NCBI GenBank assembly: GCA_049296795.1
Contig: JBAQTC010000015.1
Location: forward strand, 124,001 to 188,000
Direction of reading: 5' to 3'
DNA length: 64,000 nucleotides
Origin: CAXNKH01 sp049296795
GTDB lineage: Bacteria; Pseudomonadota; Gammaproteobacteria; Burkholderiales; Burkholderiaceae_C
In this document: positions 52,446-61,162 of the stretch, one piece after another
How positions within the stretch are numbered: the stretch's first letter is position 1
Layout: each line of letters starts with the position of its first letter
Notes under the pieces: model-generated
Told to the model about the DNA's origin: nothing
The model's input: only the letters and a program-made list of their open reading frames with translations
The model's database searches: none
Made by a program: the position numbers and the translations under genes

Positions 52446-53057
52446 ATGGTGACTGCTTCGAGCACACAAGTTCCCAAGCGCCTGATTATTGGGATCAGTG
52501 GCGCCTCGGGCATTATTTATGGGGTCAGGCTGCTGCAAGCTTTGCACAACAGCGAGATAGAGACGCATTTGGTGATGACCGATTCAGCCCGTATCACTTT
52601 GTCAGCAGAAACCGAAATGAGCTACAAGGACGTCGAAGCACTGGCGCATGTGGTGCATAACGTCAAAAACATAGGTGCTTCAATTTCATCGGGCTCGTTC
52701 AAAACGCTGGGCATGGTGGTTGCACCTTGCTCGATTCGATCGCTTTCGGAAATCGCCTGGGGCACAACCAGCAACTTGTTGACGCGTGCCGCTGATGTGG
52801 TGTTGAAGGAAAGAAGACGACTGGTCTTGATGGTGCGTGAATCGCCCTTGCATGCTGGCCACTTGAGTGCCATGAGCCAAGCAGCGCAAAGTGGCGCCAT
52901 CATCATGCCGCCGATGCCGGCTTTCTACGCCAAACCCAAGACGCTGGACGATATGGTCAATCACACGGTGGGTCGTTGTCTTGACCTGTTCGATATTGAA
53001 ACCGATTGGGTTGCACGCTGGTCCGGTCTAGGCAACGAGAATCAAAATCCGATATGA
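52446..53057 (+). CDS. UbiX-family flavin prenyltransferase
   Basis: A 203-residue enzyme that attaches a dimethylallyl group to FMN to make the UbiD cofactor. RLIIGISGASGIIYGVRLLQ is the FMN-binding start; SGSFKTLGMVVAPCSIRSLSEIAWG, KERRRLVLMVRESPLHAGHL and GAIIMPPMPAFYAKP complete the signature. I chose the ATG at 52446; a TTG at 52440 is possible. It follows the UbiD gene by 13 bases, and its stop overlaps the next ATG. Confidence 0.93.
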   Translation: MVTASSTQVPKRLIIGISGASGIIYGVRLLQALHNSEIETHLVMTDSARITLSAETEMSYKDVEALAHVVHNVKNIGASISSGSFKTLGMVVAPCSIRSLSEIAWGTTSNLLTRAADVVLKERRRLVLMVRESPLHAGHLSAMSQAAQSGAIIMPPMPAFYAKPKTLDDMVNHTVGRCLDLFDIETDWVARWSGLGNENQNPI

Positions 53058-53371
53058 GCCTTGCTGCCGCAACCAAGCCCGATCGGACCTTGTATGTTTA
53101 TTACAAAGTCGAAATTGATCAATGTGCAAGCTGTGCTGCAAAGGTGAGAGATTTCCAGCAGCAATTGGTTCAGACTTGGCCTGGACTTCGCGCTGAGCTG
53201 ATGCAGCGTCCTGAGGTGGCTGCGGGCCGGGAAACTTGGATGGAGGTTTATCACCATCCGCTTGGGCTGAGCGATGAGACGCTAGACTCGATTGGACAAC
53301 TGGCGCGTGCTCGAGGCTTGCCCATGCCGCGCGCCAGCGAATTATTTATTCCTTTAGGACACACAACATGA
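53054..53371 (+). CDS. DUF4936 family small protein
   Basis: A 105-residue protein with a ferredoxin-like alpha/beta pattern: TLYVYYKVEIDQCASCAAKVRDFQ near the start, an Arg-rich middle (LMQRPEVAAGRETWMEVYHH) and a C-terminal helix. It matches the DUF4936 family seen in betaproteobacteria; function unknown. The ATG overlaps the UbiX stop, and its own stop overlaps the next start, so it is translated with its neighbours. Confidence 0.75.
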   Translation: MSLAAATKPDRTLYVYYKVEIDQCASCAAKVRDFQQQLVQTWPGLRAELMQRPEVAAGRETWMEVYHHPLGLSDETLDSIGQLARARGLPMPRASELFIPLGHTT

Positions 53372-54351
53372 AAGCAGCCTGGTACACCAAAAACGGCGAA
53401 GCACAAGAGGTATTACAAGTCGGTGAATTGCCCACGCCCGAGCCAGGGCCTGGCGAAGTTCGGGTCAAATTGGTCAGTTCGGGAGTCAACCCGTCCGATG
53501 TTAAATCCAGGCGGAGTCGCCCGATCACGGATGACTTGATCATCCCGCACAGCGATGGCGCCGGCGTCATCGATGCGGTGGGCGCGGGCGTGGACGCCAG
53601 CCGGATGGGTGAGCGGGTTTGGGTTTGGAATGGACAGTGGCAACGACCCTGGGGAACAGCGGCGCAGGCCATCGTACTGGCCCAAGAGCAGGCCGTCAGC
53701 TTGCCCGCCAATACGGATTTCAATGCTGCCGCCTGTTTTGGAATTCCTGCCCTGACGGCGATCGAGGCGGTGCACCTGGCAGGTGATCTCAAAGGTAAAA
53801 CGGTGTTGGTGACAGGGGCTTCATCGGCCGTTGGGCATTACGTTAGCCAGTTGGTTGTGTTGGCGGGAGGGCGGGTAATCGGCACAGTAGGCTCGAAGGC
53901 CAAGGCCGAGCACGCCAGTCAGGCCGGTGTTGCACATTGCATTTTTTACAAGACCGAGCCTGTTGCGCAACGGGTCAAGGAGCTGACACAAGGTCGCGGG
54001 GCCGACATCATCATCGACATGGATTTTTCAAGCACAGCCGGTTTGATCACGCAAGGGGTATTGGCCTCGCACGGCACCTTGGTCGGTTATGGCTCCAACG
54101 TCAATGGTGATATCGCTGTGAGTTGGCGGCCATTGCTGACGGGTTCGATTAACTTGCGCTTTTTCCTGGTGTACGACCTCAGTGCTGAGCACCGCGCCTA
54201 CGGCCTGCGTCGCTTAGGCGAGTTGCTGCAGTCCCAGCAACTCCAGCATTCGATCGGTCCAGTCTTCAAGCTTGACCAGATCGCTGCCGCCCATGAAGTG
54301 GTTGAGGCCGGCCAAACCATCGGCAATATCGTTCTCGACCTTCGTTCGTAA
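53368..54351 (+). CDS. NADPH:quinone reductase-like MDR oxidoreductase
   Basis: A 327-residue zinc-free medium-chain dehydrogenase. GPGEVRVKLVSSGVNPSDVKSR, the glycine-rich VLVTGASSAVGHYVSQLVVLAG and the DIIIDMDFSSTAG segment are typical of quinone oxidoreductases. It is the fourth gene of the UbiD-UbiX-DUF4936 operon and may reduce an unsaturated or carbonyl intermediate. It resembles only in fold the oxidoreductase domain fused to SRPBCC elsewhere in the window. Confidence 0.88.
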   Translation: MKAAWYTKNGEAQEVLQVGELPTPEPGPGEVRVKLVSSGVNPSDVKSRRSRPITDDLIIPHSDGAGVIDAVGAGVDASRMGERVWVWNGQWQRPWGTAAQAIVLAQEQAVSLPANTDFNAAACFGIPALTAIEAVHLAGDLKGKTVLVTGASSAVGHYVSQLVVLAGGRVIGTVGSKAKAEHASQAGVAHCIFYKTEPVAQRVKELTQGRGADIIIDMDFSSTAGLITQGVLASHGTLVGYGSNVNGDIAVSWRPLLTGSINLRFFLVYDLSAEHRAYGLRRLGELLQSQQLQHSIGPVFKLDQIAAAHEVVEAGQTIGNIVLDLRS

Positions 54352-54363
54352 ACTGGCGGGACG

Positions 54364-54394
54364 GATCAAGATTTGCCGAGCAATTTTGATCTTT
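54364..54394 (+). terminator. Candidate terminator after the UbiD operon
   Basis: GATCAAGATT (54364-54373) pairs with AATTTTGATC (54382-54391, one G-U) around an 8-base loop and is followed by TTT. It lies between convergent genes. Confidence 0.5.
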
Positions 54395-54411
54395 CCCCCA
54401 CTGTTTGAGGA

Positions 54412-55281
54412 TCAGCGGTAGCGTTGTTCGAGCGCGTCGAATCGGTTTTTTTGCACCAGTGCCTGGCGCTGCTCGAAGGTAGCGACCAGGCCTGAATCCT
54501 CGCGCAACTCGCCGTGACGTTGTAAATGCTGTAGCGCCTGGGTCATTCCGAGCACTGCGCCTTGCAAAGCGGCGTTGGCATAGAGAACAAGGGCAAAACC
54601 CATGGTCGCAAATTCAGCTTGGCTCAAGCTCGGGGTATTGCCGCCAATCACGACATTAACGATTTGCGGGCAGGCCAGTTCAACCGGAATACGTCGTAAT
54701 TCTTCAATGCTAGCCGGGGCCTCGACGAAAGTGATGTCGGCGCCGCTTTGGGCGAAAAGGGCTGCGCGTTCTAGCGCATCGTCCAGGCCATGGACTGCGC
54801 GTGCATCAGTTCGAGCAATGATCAGAAAATCGCTGCTGTTTCGGGCATCGACGGCAGCTTTGATCTTGCCGCACATCTCCTCTTTGGTGATCACCGCTTG
54901 GCCTGAAAAATGCCCGCATTTCTTCGGGCTCACCTGATCCTCCAGCTGTATCGCATTAGCGCCAGCACGCTCGAGTGTGCGCACGGTATGGCCCACATTG
55001 ATCGCGTTACCAAAGCCCGTGTCGGCGTCGACAATGATGGGCAAATCCACCACATCGCGGGTGGCCGCCGTGTGCTGGGCCAAGTCGCTCAAACCAATGA
55101 AGCCCAAGTCGGGCAGTCCGTAAAACGTGTTGGTGATGCCGGCGCCACTGAGGTAAACCGCTTCAAAGCCCAGCTGCTGGACCAGCCGGGCACTCATTGC
55201 ATTGGCCGCGCCCGCTACTAACAGGCCACGTCGCTCTTGAATTTTTTGGAGCAGTACCGTGCCGGGACGGGGTAGTGTCAT
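54412..55281 (-). CDS. PEP mutase/isocitrate lyase-superfamily enzyme
   Basis: A 289-residue barrel enzyme. The gating loop with active-site Cys is in QVSPKKCGHFSG; DTGFGNAINVGHTVRTLERAGA (in parts) and SDFLIIARTDARAVHGLDDA carry the Mg ligands. The family includes 2-methylisocitrate lyase, oxaloacetate decarboxylase and 2,3-dimethylmalate lyase; KKCGH argues for a lyase. It starts immediately after the Bug receptor stop with no gap, so the receptor may import its substrate or a precursor. Confidence 0.9.
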   Translation of the reverse strand: MTLPRPGTVLLQKIQERRGLLVAGAANAMSARLVQQLGFEAVYLSGAGITNTFYGLPDLGFIGLSDLAQHTAATRDVVDLPIIVDADTGFGNAINVGHTVRTLERAGANAIQLEDQVSPKKCGHFSGQAVITKEEMCGKIKAAVDARNSSDFLIIARTDARAVHGLDDALERAALFAQSGADITFVEAPASIEELRRIPVELACPQIVNVVIGGNTPSLSQAEFATMGFALVLYANAALQGAVLGMTQALQHLQRHGELREDSGLVATFEQRQALVQKNRFDALEQRYR

Positions 55282-56253
55282 TCAGTCCTCCTTCATGCCT
55301 GAGGCTTTGACTATCAGCGCCAAGCGGGTGCGCTCGGCGTCCACAAAGTTGCTGAAAAATGGACGCGTTCCACCCATGGGTTCAATGCCCATGGCTTTGA
55401 GACGATCCGTGATGGCGGGTGACTTCATGGCCGCATCAACCGCTTCGGCCAATTTGTCCAGAATCTCACTGGGTACCCCGGCCGGTGCATGAACACCAGC
55501 CCAATGGGCAATTTGCAGTTCGCTAAACCCTTGTTCACTGGCGGTGCTGAGCTCAGGGAAAACCGAGATTCGTTTGATCCAGGTCGTTGCCAACGGTCTG
55601 AATTTTCCGCCAGTTTTGATGTGAGGCAGTGCCACAATGCTGGCCTCAGAGGTGGCCTCAACCTGGCCACCCATCACGGCAGTCGCGCCTTCAGAGCCAC
55701 TTTTATAAGGTACTGGAATCAGTTTTGCGCCATAGTGGGTGTTGAGTAATTCGGCGACGAAGTGCGGTGTGCTTCCCGTCCCGGCCGTGGCAAAGTGAAA
55801 ACCCTGGCCAGTTTTGGAGGCTTCGACGAAATCTTTCAGATTTTTGTAGCTTGAATTGGCAGCGACCACGATCACCGAAGGTGCCAGTCCAATCATCGCT
55901 ACCGGCGTTAAATCGCTGTCCTTGTAGGGGTTGGATTTCTTGATCATGCTGTTGGAAATAACGCCGGCTGCACTGATCAAAAAAGTGTAGCCATCGGGCG
56001 CACTTTTGGCGACGAAGGTCGAACCCAGGTTGCCACCAGCACCGGGTTTGTTTTCAACCACAATGGTTTGCCCCAAGTGTTTGGCTGCGCCTTCAGCAGC
56101 AGCACGCGCCATCAAATCATTGGCACCGCCAGGGGAAAATGGGACAATGAATTTGATCGGCTTGTTGGGCCAGGCTTGTCCCAGTGCGGCACTGAAATAC
56201 AAGCCAAGCGTGCAAGCGGTGAATAGGCGGAGCAAATTTTTGGCGATAGTCAT
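55282..56253 (-). CDS. Bug-family (TctC-type) solute receptor
   Basis: A 323-residue receptor. I chose the ATG at 56253, which begins a signal peptide (MTIAKNLLRLFTACTLGLY, cleaved near GQA); the frame continues upstream to 56496 without a signal sequence. WPNKPIKFIVPFSPGGANDLMA, GQTIVVENKPGAGGN and PYKSGSEGATAVMGGQVEA are family hallmarks. It pairs with the lyase-family gene that follows and is divergent from a class II aldolase gene. Confidence 0.9.
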   Translation of the reverse strand: MTIAKNLLRLFTACTLGLYFSAALGQAWPNKPIKFIVPFSPGGANDLMARAAAEGAAKHLGQTIVVENKPGAGGNLGSTFVAKSAPDGYTFLISAAGVISNSMIKKSNPYKDSDLTPVAMIGLAPSVIVVAANSSYKNLKDFVEASKTGQGFHFATAGTGSTPHFVAELLNTHYGAKLIPVPYKSGSEGATAVMGGQVEATSEASIVALPHIKTGGKFRPLATTWIKRISVFPELSTASEQGFSELQIAHWAGVHAPAGVPSEILDKLAEAVDAAMKSPAITDRLKAMGIEPMGGTRPFFSNFVDAERTRLALIVKASGMKED

Positions 56254-56361
56254 GATGAAATAGTTGTGAGGAAGCTTGCCGATGATAGAAGAATTAGCCC
56301 GTACCATCTCGCATCTCGCATCTGACATAACCATGCCAATCCGAATCTTTCGATAAAAATT

Positions 56362-57117
56362 ATGCTCACGAGCCCAGCCCCACTTAATTCCAGTACGCCG
56401 GTCCCGCAGGAACTGCTCCAGGATCTGGCCGCAGCCAGCCGAATCCTGGTAGCACAGGGCGTCGTTGACGGCTTTGGTCATGTCTCCATGCGCCATCCAT
56501 TTGCTCCGGATCGTTATTTGATGTCACGTTCAATTGCACCTGCCAGCGTGATGCCGCAGGACATCATCGAATACGACCTCGACAGTTCGCCCTGCGATGC
56601 GAATGGACGAGCCAGTTTTCTTGAGCGATTTATCCATGGCGAAATCTACAAGGCCAGGCCCGACATCATGTCGGTGGTACACAGTCATTCGCCCTCGGTG
56701 GTCCCATTCGGATTGGTCGATGTCGGGATGCAAGCGATGTTCCATAACGCGGCTTTCCTCGCGGCAGGCGTTCCGGTATTTGACATTCGCAAGAAATTTG
56801 GCGCCACCGATATGCTGGTGAGTGACGAGCCCAAGGGCGAGGCACTGGCCGAGTGCCTGGGTTGCAAGGATATTGTCATGATGCGCGCCCATGGCAGTGT
56901 GGCGTGTGGTCCGACCTTGCAAACGGCGGTTTTTCGTGCGGTTTATACCGAGGTCAACGCCCGCATCCAGCACATGGCAAACGCATTGGGCCAGGGCGGG
57001 CCCATAGCAGCGCTGGATGAGGAAGAGGGCTTGCTGGCTGATGCTGTTAACCAAAATGCAGGAGTGCGTGCCTGGGAACTGTGGCGCTCCCAAGTTCGGG
57101 CCCAAGTGAATTGGTAG
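56362..57117 (+). CDS. Class II aldolase/adducin-family protein (copy 1)
   Basis: A 251-residue metal-dependent aldolase or decarboxylase-fold protein. The His cluster is in VVHSHSPSVVPFG, and the third His in MMRAHGSVACGPTL; FGHVSMRHPFAPDRYLMSR precedes it. The family cleaves sugar phosphates or decarboxylates hydroxy acids. A second, different family member follows 24 bases later. Confidence 0.87.
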   Translation: MLTSPAPLNSSTPVPQELLQDLAAASRILVAQGVVDGFGHVSMRHPFAPDRYLMSRSIAPASVMPQDIIEYDLDSSPCDANGRASFLERFIHGEIYKARPDIMSVVHSHSPSVVPFGLVDVGMQAMFHNAAFLAAGVPVFDIRKKFGATDMLVSDEPKGEALAECLGCKDIVMMRAHGSVACGPTLQTAVFRAVYTEVNARIQHMANALGQGGPIAALDEEEGLLADAVNQNAGVRAWELWRSQVRAQVNW

Positions 57118-57141
57118 ATTTTTAGTGAAACGGAGTTTTTT

Positions 57142-57822
57142 ATGACTGAAATTGAATTGTTGAAACAGCAGTTGGTCGATTGCATTCGGATGCTCGAGCA
57201 TTCCAACATCATTGATTACAACGGCCACGCCAGTATCCGGTTGGATGAGGGCCGGATGTTGATCAATAGCGGGTCTTGTCAGCGCAGCAAGTTGACCAGC
57301 GCTGACATTTGCACGATCGATATGACCGGGCAGGTACTGGCAGGCTCTGCCAAGCCGCCTTTGGAGTTTCATTTGCATGCTGGGATTTATCGTGCGCGCC
57401 CTGATGTGAAGGCTGTGGTGCATGCCCATCCCAAGTGGTCAACTTTTCTGACCATGGTGGGGCAAGAGTACTTGCCGGTCTATGCACAGGGTTCTCTGAT
57501 TTATCCGATGCCGGTACTGGATTCACCCAATTCGATCAACAACCCCGTCATGGCGGACCGATTGGCGCAAACATTGGCCCAAGGGCCAGCAGCGATGATG
57601 AAATCACATGGCGCGGTCACCGTGGGTAAAAACCTGGTTGAAGCTTTCGTTCTCGCAAATTACATGGAAGAAAATGCTTATCGCCAGTACATGGCGATGC
57701 AAATTGGAAAGCCTTACGTTTTTAGTGCGACGGAAATCTCCATGTGTCGTGAAAAACTTTGGAACGAGACCCTATTCCAGCGCGCCTGGGACCATTTCAG
57801 CGCCAAGCTCGCACAACACTAA
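57142..57822 (+). CDS. Class II aldolase/adducin-family protein (copy 2)
   Basis: A 226-residue member of the same family, clearly divergent from copy 1. Metal ligands are in VVHAHPKWSTFL (HxH) and MMKSHGAVTVGKNLVEA; DYNGHASIRLDEGRMLINSG is the substrate-loop region. A good ribosome site (ACGGAG) precedes the ATG. It ends exactly one base before the convergent AroE-like gene. Confidence 0.87.
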   Translation: MTEIELLKQQLVDCIRMLEHSNIIDYNGHASIRLDEGRMLINSGSCQRSKLTSADICTIDMTGQVLAGSAKPPLEFHLHAGIYRARPDVKAVVHAHPKWSTFLTMVGQEYLPVYAQGSLIYPMPVLDSPNSINNPVMADRLAQTLAQGPAAMMKSHGAVTVGKNLVEAFVLANYMEENAYRQYMAMQIGKPYVFSATEISMCREKLWNETLFQRAWDHFSAKLAQH

Positions 57823-58671
57823 TCACGACTCTATTGACTTCTCAAGCAGCGCGCGTAACTCCGCAGTGACAGCCGGTTCAATTCCAAACCAGGCTTTCCA
57901 GGCCAGTGGACCTTGATGCAAAAGCATGCCCAGGCCGTTGAGCGTTCGGTTGCCGCGTAGTCGCGCAGCGGCGAGCAAGGGGGTCTCTAACGGGATGTAA
58001 ACAATATCGGCGACCAGAGCTTGTCTGGGTAATTGGTCGAGTTCAATGTCCAGCGCGGGTTGGCCGACCATACCCTGGCTGGTGGTGTTGACGACCAGTG
58101 CAGCGCCTTGCATCAGCTCATTGCGCACTGACCAGGGGTGAGCAGTAATCGGTTTGCCCAACTCGATGGCGAGATTTTGGGACCGCTCCAGGGTTCGGTT
58201 CACCAGTCGAATCTCTTTGGCTCCTTCTTTCATCAGCCCATAACAAATGGCGCGGGACCCGCCACCAGCGCCCACCACGACGATAGGTCCAGCGTCGGCT
58301 CGCCAGTCGGGCTGTTCTTGTTTGAGGTTGCGAATGAAACCATAGGCATCGTTGTTAATTCCTATCAAAGCGCCATCAGGGCGCACGCTGACGCAGCTGA
58401 TGGCGCCAATGAGCTGGGCCACGGGATCGATCTCATCAACGATTTTGAGGGCCTCTTGTTTGTGCGGAATGGTGAGATTGCAGCCTGAAAATCCCAGGGC
58501 TTGAAGTGACCGCAGGGCTGGCTGGAGTCCTGCAGGTGGGATGGCCAAAGGCAGATAACGTCCTGCCAACTGGTGTTGTTCGAACCAGTGGTTATGAATC
58601 AGGGGTGAGCGCGAATGCATCACGGGCCAGCCCATGACGCCAGCGAGCAGAAAACGATCAGGTTGTGGCAT
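57823..58671 (-). CDS. Shikimate/quinate dehydrogenase-like protein (AroE family)
   Basis: A 282-residue NAD(P)-dependent dehydrogenase. MHSRSPLIHNHWFEQ keeps both substrate-binding Ser residues; NLTIPHKQEA has the catalytic Lys and GINNDAYGF the catalytic Asp. The dinucleotide site is VVVGAGGGSRAICYGL followed by VNRTLERSQ. It could be the biosynthetic AroE, but its place among catabolic genes suggests a quinate/shikimate dehydrogenase paralogue; sequence alone does not decide. It is divergent from the TPP-enzyme operon. Confidence 0.85.
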   Translation of the reverse strand: MPQPDRFLLAGVMGWPVMHSRSPLIHNHWFEQHQLAGRYLPLAIPPAGLQPALRSLQALGFSGCNLTIPHKQEALKIVDEIDPVAQLIGAISCVSVRPDGALIGINNDAYGFIRNLKQEQPDWRADAGPIVVVGAGGGSRAICYGLMKEGAKEIRLVNRTLERSQNLAIELGKPITAHPWSVRNELMQGAALVVNTTSQGMVGQPALDIELDQLPRQALVADIVYIPLETPLLAAARLRGNRTLNGLGMLLHQGPLAWKAWFGIEPAVTAELRALLEKSIES

Positions 58672-58783
58672 GATGAAGTTGCAGAATAAAAACGCATGCT
58701 ACCAAGTGTCGAGCCGGTGTGTGATGAGAGGCAATATCTCACAAGGTCTGAGCTTGGGTTATGTTTAAAAATGAGGAGACACC

Positions 58784-60754
58784 ATGGCGATGAAAAATTC
58801 AAAACTGGATCGACGCAATTTTTTGGGTGGCGTGGTCGCCAGTTCAGCGGCAACGGTTTTGGCTGCGTCACAGGCTGATGCAGCCGAAGTCGGTGCCCCC
58901 AAGCAGCCCGCAAGCAAACCCTCGGCCTTGCCGCCATCGGGCAAAGGCATTGCAGCGGAAACCTCGGCGCCGCCCGACTTGGGTCAGGCCGAAGGTATTC
59001 CGGGCTCGGACTTCATGGTCGATGTCATTAAGTCGCTCAACATCAAATATCTGCCATCCAACTGTGCTTCGAGTTTTCGGGCCCTGCATGAGTCGGTGAT
59101 CGACTACGGACAGAACAAAATGCCGGAGTTTTTGACTTGCATGCACGAAGAGTCGGCGGTTGCGATGGCACACGGTTACTTCAAGGCCTGCGGCAAACCG
59201 CTGTTGACGCTGTGCCACGGAACGGTGGGGCTGCAACACGCTTCGATGGCCATTTACAACGCTTGGTGTGACCGGGTCCCGGTGATGGTCGTCGGGGGTA
59301 ACGACTTGGATGCGGCGTATCGCCCGCCTGGCGTTCCTACATTCCATGCCGCGCAGGACATTAATGCTATGGTGCGCGATTACACCAAGTGGGACGACAC
59401 ACCCGTTTCATTGCAACACTTTTCTCAATCGTTTGTGCGTGCTTACAAGATCGCCATGACGCCACCCTATGGTCCGGTTGCCATCTCGCTCGATGCGGCC
59501 TTGCAAATGGCTCCGATGCATGCGCATGCAGGAAAAATGCCCTATATCCCGCGCTATGTTCCCACTTCCCCGCCGCAGGGCGACAGCGGTGCGGTCAAGG
59601 AAGCAGCCAAGTTGCTGGTTCAAGCTAAAAACCCGGTGATTGCTGTGGATCGTGCTGCGCGTACGCCCGAAGGTATTCCCTTGTTGGTCGAGCTGGCCGA
59701 GTTGTTGCAAGCCAAGGTCATTGATCAGGGTGGGCGCATGAATTTTCCTACAACCCATTATTTGACCAGTGCCCTAGGTGCGGTGAGCGATGCTGATGTG
59801 ATCATCGGCCTTGAGTTGTCTGATTTTTGGGCCACCGTCAATGCCTTTACCGACAATAACGAAAACGGTGGTCATGGAATCCAAACCAGCCGGATCAAAC
59901 CCCAGACCAAGCTCATCAGCATTAACTCGGTCGATCTCAATACCAAAGCCAACTACCAGGATTTCCAGCGCTTTCAGGTCGTCGATATCCAGATGGCAGC
60001 TGATGCACAAGCTACGTTGCCCTCGTTGATTGAAGCGGTGAAAGCCGCGCTTACCCCTGAACGCAAAACAGCTATCGCGCAACGTGCGGCACCGGCTAAA
60101 AAAGCTTTTGAAGAAGCTCGAGTCCGAACCCGAACCGCAGCCGCCCTGGGCTGGAATGCCAGTCCCATCAGTACGGCTCGCTTGGTCATGGAGACTTACG
60201 ACGCGGTCAAAGATATGGATTGGTCCCTGGTGGCGTCCGAAGGCAATGTCAGCAATTGGCCGCGCCGCCTATGGCCTATGACCAAGCACCACCATTGGCT
60301 GGGCCGCTCGGGTGGCTATGGCGTTGGTTACGGTGCGCCTGCGTCGATTGGTGCTGCGTTGGCCAACCGCGACCTTGGCCGCTTTTCAGTGAGCATTCAG
60401 TCCGATGGCGATTTGATGTTTGCGCCAGGTGTTCTGTGGACCGCCGCCAAGCACAAAATTCCCTTGCTGGCTGTGATGCACAACAACCGGGGCTACCACC
60501 AAGAAGTCATGCACTTGCAGCGATTGGCCAACTTCCGCAACCGACCCGTGAACCTTGATGGTGATATGGGGCCGGTTGGAACCAGCATCGAGCGCCCTGA
60601 CATCGAGTACCACAAATTGGCTGAGTCCATGGGGTGGTGGGCGAAGGGGCCGATCAAGGATCCCGCAGCGCTAGGGAAGGCCTTAAAAGAAGCGGTTGCT
60701 GTGGTGAAATCCGGGCAACCGGCCTTGCTCAATGTGTGGACACAACCGCGTTAA
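58784..60754 (+). CDS. Tat-exported thiamine-diphosphate-dependent enzyme
   Basis: A 656-residue acetolactate-synthase-superfamily protein. Residues 9-34 are a twin-arginine signal: LDRRNFLGGVVASSAATVLA, cleaved near QADAA. The Pyr domain (about 75-240) has the cofactor-activating Glu in CMHEESAVAMAHGYFKA. The middle domain spans about 260-400. The PP domain holds the Mg-ThDP motif SDGDLMFAPG ending in HNNRGYHQE, with the usual first Gly replaced by Ser. Family members normally work in the cytoplasm. It is followed 15 bases later by a cytochrome c gene, so it may be a periplasmic 2-oxo-acid or alpha-ketol oxidase that passes electrons to that cytochrome. Confidence 0.88.
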   Translation: MAMKNSKLDRRNFLGGVVASSAATVLAASQADAAEVGAPKQPASKPSALPPSGKGIAAETSAPPDLGQAEGIPGSDFMVDVIKSLNIKYLPSNCASSFRALHESVIDYGQNKMPEFLTCMHEESAVAMAHGYFKACGKPLLTLCHGTVGLQHASMAIYNAWCDRVPVMVVGGNDLDAAYRPPGVPTFHAAQDINAMVRDYTKWDDTPVSLQHFSQSFVRAYKIAMTPPYGPVAISLDAALQMAPMHAHAGKMPYIPRYVPTSPPQGDSGAVKEAAKLLVQAKNPVIAVDRAARTPEGIPLLVELAELLQAKVIDQGGRMNFPTTHYLTSALGAVSDADVIIGLELSDFWATVNAFTDNNENGGHGIQTSRIKPQTKLISINSVDLNTKANYQDFQRFQVVDIQMAADAQATLPSLIEAVKAALTPERKTAIAQRAAPAKKAFEEARVRTRTAAALGWNASPISTARLVMETYDAVKDMDWSLVASEGNVSNWPRRLWPMTKHHHWLGRSGGYGVGYGAPASIGAALANRDLGRFSVSIQSDGDLMFAPGVLWTAAKHKIPLLAVMHNNRGYHQEVMHLQRLANFRNRPVNLDGDMGPVGTSIERPDIEYHKLAESMGWWAKGPIKDPAALGKALKEAVAVVKSGQPALLNVWTQPR

Positions 60755-60769
60755 TCCAAGGGACTGATC

Positions 60770-61117
60770 ATGAAATTTCTTCAATTGCTCGCGCAGTTCG
60801 TTGCGGCCGTGGCCTTGTTGCTTGTAACCGGGGGATCCATCGCTGCCTCGCCGGATAAAGGCAAAGAAGCCTATGTGAAAAATGGCTGCTGGGGCTGCCA
60901 CGGTTTCGTGGGTCAAGGCGGTATTGCTGGCCCGAAACTGGCACCAGACCCCAAGCCCCTCGAATTCATGGCAGTTTTTATCCGCCATACGAATGGCGCC
61001 ATGCCGCGCTACAGTGAGAAAATCTTGTCCAAAGAAGATTTGGCTGAAATTCACAGTTACTTGATGTCGATCCCTAAGGGGCCTGACTTTAGGACGATCC
61101 CTTTGTTGTCACCTTAA
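60770..61117 (+). CDS. Periplasmic class I cytochrome c
   Basis: A 115-residue small cytochrome. The signal peptide covers about residues 1-27 (core FVAAVALLLVTGG). One haem is bound at CWGCHG; the distal Met is probably in AMPRYSEKIL. The arrangement fits a soluble electron carrier. It sits between a Tat-exported ThDP enzyme and a Bug receptor and is the natural electron acceptor for the former. Confidence 0.9.
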   Translation: MKFLQLLAQFVAAVALLLVTGGSIAASPDKGKEAYVKNGCWGCHGFVGQGGIAGPKLAPDPKPLEFMAVFIRHTNGAMPRYSEKILSKEDLAEIHSYLMSIPKGPDFRTIPLLSP

Positions 61118-61162
61118 TGGTGTTGGCCCTCGAAATTACATCAAAAGTTAAAGGAAATAGTC

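Noticed and set aside
56305..56323. Tandem CATCTCG repeats upstream of the class II aldolase gene
   Set aside because: Only two and a half copies of a 7-base unit; too short to suggest a function.
58726..58750. TGTGA...TCACA resembling a CRP site upstream of the ThDP enzyme
   Set aside because: The half-sites are 14 bases apart where CRP needs 6, and the arms otherwise do not match.
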